A DNA stretch of 12,091 nucleotides from Methanoregula sp. (GTDB lineage Archaea > Halobacteriota > Methanomicrobia > Methanomicrobiales > Methanospirillaceae), in contig JAURZP010000174.1 of assembly GCA_030653335.1 (NCBI GenBank), forward strand, positions 1-12,091, read 5' to 3'. Under the pieces are notes generated by a model. The model was given only the letters and a program-made list of their open reading frames with translations. It searched no databases and was not told where the DNA came from. Positions 7,760 through 12,091 of the stretch are shown here, one piece after another (the first letter of the stretch is position 1; every line of letters begins with the position of its first letter). Made by a program: the position numbers and the translations under genes.

Positions 7760-7977
7760 TCGGCGCGGACAAATACCTGAATGCGTATGTGGACCGGCGA
7801 ATGAAATATATCGTTGACGAATGGGATCTGTCCACCCGAACGGATCTTGCGGATTTCACGGGCCGTCTTTATGCCCTCGAAAAGGAGATTCCACGGCTGA
7901 AAGCCTTTGAGCACACGGCATTAGAAAAACTCACCGAACTTGAAAACCGTGCAGGCAAACTTAAGGGGTTGGTCTGA
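7756..7977 (+). CDS. YxDR-EW motif paralogue B (operon gene 4)
   Basis: A 73-residue protein, the minimal form of the paralogue family. It is little more than the motif YVDRRMKYIVDEWDL at 11-25 plus the helix DLADFTGRLYALEKEI and KLTELENRAGKLKGLV. Because nothing else is present, the motif plus coiled-coil helix is likely the complete functional unit. The start overlaps the stop of paralogue A by four bases (ATGA), with GGAGA at 7744-7748 as ribosome binding site, so translation is coupled and roughly equal amounts of A and B are expected. Only one base separates it from paralogue C. Function unknown. Confidence 0.85.
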   Translation: MIGADKYLNAYVDRRMKYIVDEWDLSTRTDLADFTGRLYALEKEIPRLKAFEHTALEKLTELENRAGKLKGLV

Positions 7978-7978
7978 T

Positions 7979-8335
7979 ATGGACTTATTGACTTTCGTCG
8001 TTATTGTCGTTATTCTGTGTGCCCTTCTTTTCCTGATCTATTACTTTATACGTGGTGCAAAAGGAGACATCTCTCTCGCCCGCCCGGTAGAGAGCCGGGT
8101 GGACGAGTACCTTGACCGCAGGTTCCAGAACATGGTTGAAGAGTGGCAGCTGGTATCCCATCCAAAACTCCAGCAGTTCAAGGAAAAGCACTACAAGGAG
8201 ATGGAAAACGATGAAGCGCGTCTTGCTGAATTGAAACAATACGAATCCGGGATGCAGACTACACTCATAAACCTGGAGACACGCCTTGACACTTTGGAAA
8301 AAGAGCTTGCCCGTAAAGGAACCGCCAAAAAGTAA
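7979..8335 (+). CDS. YxDR-EW motif paralogue C, membrane-anchored (operon gene 5)
   Basis: A 118-residue protein. Residues about 4-24 form an N-terminal membrane helix (TFVVIVVILCALLFLIYYF) followed by IRGAKGD, giving a cytosolic C-terminal part. Residues 44-58 carry the family motif YLDRRFQNMVEEWQL, then a long charged helix (about 63-112) with coiled-coil character ending TRLDTLEKEL. Thus the same module seen in A and B has here gained, or kept, a membrane anchor. The start is placed at the ATG at 7979, one base after the previous stop, with AAGGGG about ten bases upstream; a start 39 bases earlier (7940) is possible by frame but would lie inside gene 4 and put polar residues before the helix. 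The 3' end overlaps the next gene. Confidence 0.85.
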   Translation: MDLLTFVVIVVILCALLFLIYYFIRGAKGDISLARPVESRVDEYLDRRFQNMVEEWQLVSHPKLQQFKEKHYKEMENDEARLAELKQYESGMQTTLINLETRLDTLEKELARKGTAKK

Positions 8336-8594
8336 GGAATCTCCAGATCTCCTCACCGTTCTTAAAAAAGAGATTACGGGAATGCGAAAGCAGGGGGAAC
8401 CACCCTTAAAAGATCCACATAGCTTTGCCCAGTACATGTGCGATCTCTGCTCTACGCCCCACCCGGTCTCTGAGCTTCGCCAGTGCGTTCTCTGCGGGCG
8501 CTGGGCATGCAATGCCTGCTGGAAGGATGAGTATTATACCTGCAAGTCCTGCGCAGGGATCATAAAAATTCACCAGATGAAGGGTAAAGATTAG
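8286..8594 (+). CDS. Small protein with four CxxC pairs, FYVE/treble-clef-like zinc finger (operon gene 6)
   Basis: A 102-residue protein. Residues 1-45 are charged and Pro/Lys-rich. Residues 52-89 contain eight cysteines in four pairs: C52xxC55, C67xxC70, C75xxC78, C86xxC89. The core RQCVLCGRWACNACW resembles the R-x-C-x-x-C-G-x-x-x-C-x-x-C core of FYVE and related cross-brace treble-clef domains, so two zinc ions are expected. In archaea such domains usually mediate protein or nucleic-acid contacts; lipid binding as in eukaryotic FYVE should not be assumed. The start is uncertain: the TTG at 8286 with GGAG at 8275-8278 overlaps gene 5 by 50 bases, while the first ATG (8382) would give 70 residues and keep all cysteines, but has a poor ribosome binding site. 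Last gene of the operon. Confidence 0.8.
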   Translation: MTLWKKSLPVKEPPKSKESPDLLTVLKKEITGMRKQGEPPLKDPHSFAQYMCDLCSTPHPVSELRQCVLCGRWACNACWKDEYYTCKSCAGIIKIHQMKGKD

Positions 8595-8604
8595 ACCCGT
8601 CATA

Positions 8605-8610
8605 TTTTTT
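8605..8610 (+). terminator. Oligo-T terminator of the six-gene operon
   Basis: T6 run eleven bases after the operon's last stop. A second T6 at 8643-8648 forms one arm of a 7-bp inverted repeat (TTTTTCC/GGAAAAA, 8644-8663) and could act as a backup. Confidence 0.5.
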
Positions 8611-8831
8611 CCTGCATACAATCTGCTGTCGATGACCAGATCTTTTTTCCCCGAATGGAAAAACCGGTACAGCTGATATTTTTCCCGTTCATCAGAGATG
8701 CATCGCAGTATCGGCATTGGCAGATTTTACCCGGTGTGAACAAGAGTCGGATAATGGGAGGCCGGTATTTGTACGGAATGTTTGATGGCCACTTTTTTTA
8801 GTGAGCTTGTTTCACGGCAGCAGTGAGCCCC
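8611..8831. other. Intergenic spacer without a gene
   Basis: The operon and the next gene are 331 bases apart. Apart from the inverted repeat at 8644-8663, a T7 run at 8793-8799 and the promoter elements described separately, nothing protein-like or RNA-like is seen. Minus-strand frames here run into the zinc-finger gene and look like shadows. Confidence 0.5.
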
Positions 8832-8867
8832 TTTATAAAAAACGATCCGTTAAAATTTATAAAAAAC
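8832..8867 (+). promoter_or_regulatory. Duplicated TATA-like element upstream of six-helix membrane protein
   Basis: The 12-base sequence TTTATAAAAAAC occurs twice, at 8832-8843 and 8856-8867, a 24-base period. Both copies match the archaeal TATA consensus. Predicted starts would fall near 8863 and 8887, giving leaders of about 63 and 39 bases before the GTG at 8926. The downstream copy is more likely the main promoter. Confidence 0.6.
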
Positions 8868-8925
8868 ATTACAAAAATTTCACTATGTTTAATGCTCTTA
8901 CAACTACAAGTAGTGAATTGACACG

Positions 8926-10035
8926 GTGACACAATTGGCTGATGGTGCAATTAAAGAGAAAAATCATGATGATGTCCCCTTCAGGCAGGTAATCCTGAAC
9001 GAACTGTCGGCAGTTTTGCAAAGCCGTGCTGAGCTGATGACCCCAAGGGATCATACGGGAATAATTTTTCTTGTCCTTTTTGTGTGTGTTCTTACCAATG
9101 TGATCTTCTCTCTGGCCCGCACCGATTATTTCGGGCTGTTTATTGCGGCCAGCTTCTACCTCAACATGTACTATTTCATCACCTTGTTAATCCCGACAAA
9201 TCTCCAGACATCCAGCCTTCCGGCAGCGGACCTTTCACGGTTCCACACATGGCTCAAAGAGATTGGGGTAAAATCCGGCACAACCCAGTTTACCCGGTTA
9301 TTTATCAACTCACTCTTCATGAACAGCCGGGCCTTGTCTCTTGGGATCGGGTTGATCTTCTCTATTGATATTGTATTTGTGCTCATCCATTATGCCCGGC
9401 AAGAGCTCCCGCTCAAAACTACGATCATTGTCATCACCCAGTGTGCCATCATCGTCATCTTTTACCTGCTGGTCTGGAAGATGGAACCCTTCTCAACTTC
9501 CTATGTAAGTAAAGTAGAAGACGCAAAACGCACCCTTCGCAGGAAGAAACTACCGCCCCGGCTGGTTACTGGTATGTTCATTTTTGGTTTTTTGATTGCG
9601 ATATTCCTGTTTCTGACCACCATGATCTACCTGCCGGGTGTGACCCTGAACGCATTTTTAAATCAGTCAGAATTAAAGGAGCTCGGGCACCTGTTCAGCC
9701 TGCTTGCCATTCTTGCAGTCAGCCAGTATTTTCTCGTCAGGTATATCCACGGTATTACCAGCAGGACAATGGCAGAACGCATCTTTGACTTCAAGGAACA
9801 ATCTTTACAAGAGCTCCTTGACCGGGAGAATAAGATCCCGTCGGGAAGCTCAGAGCCAGATGAAAACCCTCTCGAGACCAGTGCACTCCTGCTGGAATCA
9901 AAGATCTTTATCATAAAGCGAAATTCTCTTGCAGGGGCATTTCCGGTCTTTGTTGTGGATCTTGACTTTTCTGTGATGATGGACAGCACGACCTTAACCG
10001 CAATCAAGGGGTACATTGTAGAGAGAAAACAATGA
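8926..10035 (+). CDS. Six-helix integral membrane protein of unknown function
   Basis: A 369-residue protein of unrecognised family. Residues 1-44 are polar and probably cytosolic. Six membrane helices are likely at about 45-63, 69-90, 135-155, 165-184, 214-236 and 254-272, with polar loops of 44 (91-134) and about 30 residues (185-213, basic: KRTLRRKKLPPR). Residues 280-369 form a cytosolic tail with an acidic linker (SSEPDENPLE) and a hydrophobic, beta-like end (KIFIIKRN, FPVFVVDLDFSVMMD). The basic 200-212 loop agrees with both ends being cytosolic. The start is a GTG with no strong ribosome binding site; Met38 (9037) just before the first helix is an alternative. The gene stands alone with its own promoter and terminator. 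Transport or sensing is possible, but no motif supports a specific role. Confidence 0.8.
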   Translation: MTQLADGAIKEKNHDDVPFRQVILNELSAVLQSRAELMTPRDHTGIIFLVLFVCVLTNVIFSLARTDYFGLFIAASFYLNMYYFITLLIPTNLQTSSLPAADLSRFHTWLKEIGVKSGTTQFTRLFINSLFMNSRALSLGIGLIFSIDIVFVLIHYARQELPLKTTIIVITQCAIIVIFYLLVWKMEPFSTSYVSKVEDAKRTLRRKKLPPRLVTGMFIFGFLIAIFLFLTTMIYLPGVTLNAFLNQSELKELGHLFSLLAILAVSQYFLVRYIHGITSRTMAERIFDFKEQSLQELLDRENKIPSGSSEPDENPLETSALLLESKIFIIKRNSLAGAFPVFVVDLDFSVMMDSTTLTAIKGYIVERKQ

Positions 10036-10042
10036 AGGTGGC

Positions 10043-10064
10043 CGGGGTTTTTTCCGGGTTTTTT
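10043..10064 (+). terminator. Double oligo-T terminator
   Basis: Two T6 runs (10048-10053 and 10059-10064), each after a G-rich stretch, 13 and 24 bases after the stop of the six-helix protein. The second run with AAC might also serve as a weak TATA element for the next gene, for which no better box was found in the 114-base spacer. Confidence 0.65.
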
Positions 10065-10149
10065 AACAAAAAATTCTGGCATGATACTGATGATGAAATG
10101 ACAGTCTGCTCCCACAACCTTCAATCACAATCCATTTGGGATCTCTGAA

Positions 10150-11202
10150 ATGAAACCCACAGGATTTTTCTTAAAAATCGCAATAACCGGGCTCATCCTC
10201 CTGATAATTCCCCTCACCTCCGCACTGCCTTCCGGCACCACCACCTACTCCTTTGTCCACATATCCGACACCCAGAATCTGGCCACTCATTATCCGGACA
10301 CCTATAATCTCACCTTTTCATATCTTGAATCAATAAAAACAGAATACAATATCTCGGCCATCATCATTACCGGTGACCTTGTCAATACCTGGGATAAAAA
10401 ATCCGAGTGGAATGTGTATTCCCGTGCACGGAATCTGACAAATATTCCGCTTTATGTAACGGCTGGCAACCATGACACGAACCGGGGGAAGAATTACAAA
10501 TATTATTCCCAGTATACAGGCGAACAGATGGGCAATTACGTGACTGCGTTAAATGATTTCGATTTTATTGGCATAAATTATGTAGACACATCCCTCTCTG
10601 CGCAGGAATTTACCGCACTACAACAGGCGATAGTCAACGGGTCTTATAATTTCACCATCATTGCTACGCACTACTACATGGGAAAAGACGGCACGCTCTC
10701 AATCCTTGGAAAAGATATCGACCGGCAGTTAATTGTGCAGCCAACCCTCATCCTTGCCGGACATGTGCACTGGGATCTCATCAGGGTTAAAAATATCAGC
10801 GGATATCCGGTGATCGAGGATTTGACCAATTACCAGAATGGCGAACCGGGGGGTGTAAAAAATAAGAATTATTCGGCGGGGACGTTCTATACTGTGACCG
10901 TGGTGGACGGCCAGGTAGCAAAGATCATTTCAGAAACAATCCATATCTTCCCGGAACAATCTTTTGAGAAGAAGAGGGTTCTCTATGACATTACCGGACA
11001 ATTTTCCGGTAGTGTGCCAGCCCCATTACCGCAGGTAAGCCTCAAACCGGAACTTCCCGCGTGCGAGCTGCCCTGTGATCCGGGGGAGCCGGTGGATCAG
11101 GGATTCCGATTGCCAGAAGCGAGTAAACTTTTAACTTCTTTTAAATGTGCGATCATTCCCGGCTCATGTTCTGGTACAAAAACACTGCCAGCCACCTCAT
11201 GA
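10150..11202 (+). CDS. Exported calcineurin-like metallophosphoesterase
   Basis: A 350-residue protein. Residues 1-25 form a signal peptide (a basic start, then a hydrophobic core, ending TSALP). The phosphoesterase domain spans about 33-265, with motifs in order: HISDTQ (Asp40), ITGDLVN (Asp76), GNHD (106-109), THY (His174) and GHVHWD (His205, His207). These bind two metal ions and hydrolyse phosphate mono- or diesters. The first motif reads D-T-Q where most family members have D-x-H, so Gln42 replaces a usual metal ligand. The end (about 290-350) is Pro-rich with four cysteines (305, 309, 333, 340) and no membrane anchor. Several N-glycosylation sites (NLT, NIS, NGS, NFT) agree with export. 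Substrate unknown. The ribosome binding site is weak (GGGAT). Confidence 0.9.
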   Translation: MKPTGFFLKIAITGLILLIIPLTSALPSGTTTYSFVHISDTQNLATHYPDTYNLTFSYLESIKTEYNISAIIITGDLVNTWDKKSEWNVYSRARNLTNIPLYVTAGNHDTNRGKNYKYYSQYTGEQMGNYVTALNDFDFIGINYVDTSLSAQEFTALQQAIVNGSYNFTIIATHYYMGKDGTLSILGKDIDRQLIVQPTLILAGHVHWDLIRVKNISGYPVIEDLTNYQNGEPGGVKNKNYSAGTFYTVTVVDGQVAKIISETIHIFPEQSFEKKRVLYDITGQFSGSVPAPLPQVSLKPELPACELPCDPGEPVDQGFRLPEASKLLTSFKCAIIPGSCSGTKTLPATS

Positions 11203-11244
11203 GCGCCTGCCGGCATGATCGAAGCGCAGGAATAAATTTGCGGC

Positions 11245-11251
11245 TTTTTTT
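11245..11251 (+). terminator. Oligo-T terminator after metallophosphoesterase
   Basis: T7 run 43 bases after the stop codon, followed by TTTTC. A weak inverted repeat, CCTGC/GCAGG at about 11206-11230, precedes it. Confidence 0.5.
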
Positions 11252-11350
11252 AGTTTTCTTGCCCCAGTCTCATGGAACTAAAGCTGCCAGCCGGAATCTA
11301 TGTTCCGGGTCCTGTGTAGATATCCAGCAGATGCCCCGACAATCCATACT

Positions 11351-11360
11351 ATTTAATAAT
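11351..11360 (+). promoter_or_regulatory. Putative TATA box of four-helix membrane protein
   Basis: ATTTAATAAT centred about 16 bases before the ATG at 11371 and 25 before the ATG at 11380. No ribosome binding site is seen. At usual spacing, transcription would start at the second ATG, implying a leaderless mRNA starting with Met4 of the longer frame. Confidence 0.4.
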
Positions 11361-11370
11361 CAAAAATGAA

Positions 11371-11817
11371 ATGAACCGCATGGAAAACTGTAGTGTTTGT
11401 GGTGTCTCAAAGGTCCAGATCGTGGGAATGATCGGTGCCGTTCTTCTCATAATTGGATGTTTCGTTCCGTTATTTTCCGTTACCTTGCCCGTGCTTGGAA
11501 CCCGGTCGGTCACGTTTATGACAGCAGGATTTAATATTTACGGTGGAGCGTTGATCCTCACAGCGCTTGTCATCATCGGTCTCTTCTTTGCAAAGATGGT
11601 TAAGGAAGCCCAGGGTGCCGGAATCGCAGTCTTCCTCACGATCCTTTCCTTTTTCATGGATGCGGTTGGTGGGTATAACGGGATCAAGGATATGGGAGCG
11701 ATTGCATCATTTGCAGCAGGCTTTTTTTCGTTTGGTTATGCCTGGATCGTTCTTCTGGTTGGGGCAATCCTTGTGGTTGCAGCGCCGTATGTTGACCGTT
11801 TGTTCCCGGCCAAGTAA
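11371..11817 (+). CDS. Four-helix membrane protein with N-terminal CxxC
   Basis: A 148-residue protein of unrecognised family. The N-terminus has a CSVC motif (Cys7, Cys10), a possible half zinc knuckle or redox pair. Four membrane helices follow at about 16-36, 52-74, 82-100 and 121-139, with a short basic end (VDRLFPAK). The longer hydrophilic loop (37-51) between helices 1 and 2 contains SVTLPVLGTRSVTF and may be extracellular. The start may be the ATG at 11371 or that at 11380; the promoter position favours the second. A single CxxC cannot hold zinc alone, so dimerisation or a lost second pair is possible. The gene is monocistronic. Confidence 0.8.
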   Translation: MNRMENCSVCGVSKVQIVGMIGAVLLIIGCFVPLFSVTLPVLGTRSVTFMTAGFNIYGGALILTALVIIGLFFAKMVKEAQGAGIAVFLTILSFFMDAVGGYNGIKDMGAIASFAAGFFSFGYAWIVLLVGAILVVAAPYVDRLFPAK

Positions 11818-11832
11818 TTTATTCATTTATTG

Positions 11833-11896
11833 AAAAACCAGACAAAAAATCAAAATTACACCAACCCTTTTTTTAAGGTATTAAAAACCAGACAAA
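11833..11896 (+). repeat. 14-base direct repeat flanking an oligo-T run
   Basis: AAAAACCAGACAAA occurs exactly at 11833-11846 and 11883-11896, a 50-base period (near five helical turns), in the spacer after the four-helix protein gene. The T7 run lies between the copies. Confidence 0.75.
11868..11874 (+). terminator. Oligo-T terminator after four-helix membrane protein
   Basis: T7 run 51 bases after the stop codon, followed by AA and without a hairpin. Confidence 0.5.
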
Positions 11897-11948
11897 TCAG
11901 ATACCGGATCACCTGAGATGACCTGGTCCCTGTCATGACCCCAAAAAT

Positions 11949-11981
11949 GGCAATCCGGCGGCATTCCAGCCTCCGATTGCC
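11949..11981. repeat. Strong imperfect hairpin in non-coding end
   Basis: GGCAATC (11949-11955) pairs with GATTGCC (11975-11981). Inside, GG/CC and GGC/GCC also pair, leaving one bulged C (11956), one C-T mismatch (11959/11972) and a 6-base loop (ATTCCA). This gives 12 base pairs in 33 bases. No T-run follows directly; T6 at 12018-12023 is 37 bases on. It may be a structured RNA, an end-processing hairpin or a protein-binding site. Confidence 0.6.
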
Positions 11982-12054
11982 CGGAACCGGAACTTTTCAA
12001 CCGGCCAGTTAAGCAGGTTTTTTGGGGTATTTTTCCGGATGTTCCTGTTCCGGG

Positions 12055-12064
12055 CTTTATATGG
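12055..12064 (+). promoter_or_regulatory. TATA-like box near right edge
   Basis: CTTTATATGG is a good match to the archaeal TATA consensus, 28-37 bases from the window end. It could drive a plus-strand gene beginning beyond the window. No gene is visible to test this. Confidence 0.4.
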
Positions 12065-12091
12065 GATTCCGGAGGTTTTGCACGGGATAAA

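Noticed and set aside
7054..8335. Gas-vesicle or flagellar (archaellum) accessory cluster
   Set aside because: The short coiled-coil proteins recall such clusters, but no GvpA, archaellin or FlaI/FlaJ-like gene is present and no diagnostic motif was found.
7985..8512. Minus-strand open frame of 175 codons across operon genes 5 and 6
   Set aside because: It is antisense to two genes with conserved motifs (YxDR-EW, CxxC pairs), ribosome binding sites and tight spacing, and has no features of its own.
11145..11369. Plus-strand frame of 74 codons overlapping the metallophosphoesterase 3' end
   Set aside because: It overlaps the coding end in another frame, runs through the T7 terminator and lacks protein-like composition.
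11933..12091. Minus-strand frame open from the right edge for 52 codons, possible end of a gene
   Set aside because: Another minus-strand frame is open over the same stretch for even longer, the strong hairpin at 11949-11981 lies inside it, and the translation has no recognisable features. Flanking sequence would decide.

Overview
The window looks like chromosomal DNA of a methanogenic archaeon, most likely of the Methanomicrobiales (Methanoregula-like). This is an inference from the style of the sequence: GGTGA/GGAG-type ribosome binding sites, AT-rich TATA-like boxes about 25-30 bases before likely transcript starts, oligo-T runs just after stop codons instead of bacterial hairpin terminators, ATGA start/stop overlaps, and protein families common in these archaea. 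No rRNA, tRNA, CRISPR array, insertion sequence or integrase was seen.

Left part (1-6212): a truncated ABC exporter half-transporter (minus strand, C-terminus cut by the window edge), a divergent HdeD/DUF308-like six-helix membrane protein, a SulP-family anion transporter with a C-terminal STAS domain (minus), a secreted lipoprotein of unknown function with a probable internal duplication (minus), and a small FUSC-like membrane protein (minus). These look like separate single-gene units, almost all envelope or transport functions.

Middle part (6501-8594): the most interesting region, a compact six-gene plus-strand operon of largely unrecognised proteins. In order: a protein joining an N-terminal domain that resembles the CDC48/VAT N-domain beta-barrel to a lysine/alanine/threonine-rich tail; a membrane-anchored coiled-coil protein; three consecutive paralogues that share the motif Y-x-D-R-x5-[IV]-[DE]-E-W-x-L followed by a coiled-coil-like helix, the third of which has its own N-terminal membrane helix; and a small protein with four CxxC pairs in a FYVE/treble-clef-like arrangement. 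Gaps of 43, 4 and 1 bases and overlaps of 4 and 50 bases point to co-transcription and probably one complex, partly at the membrane. I do not recognise this as a described system.

Right part (8595-12091): a six-helix membrane protein of unknown function behind an exact duplication of a 12-base TATA-like element, an exported calcineurin-like metallophosphoesterase, a four-helix membrane protein with an N-terminal CxxC, and a 274-base non-coding end holding a 14-base direct repeat, a strong imperfect hairpin and a TATA-like box near the edge.
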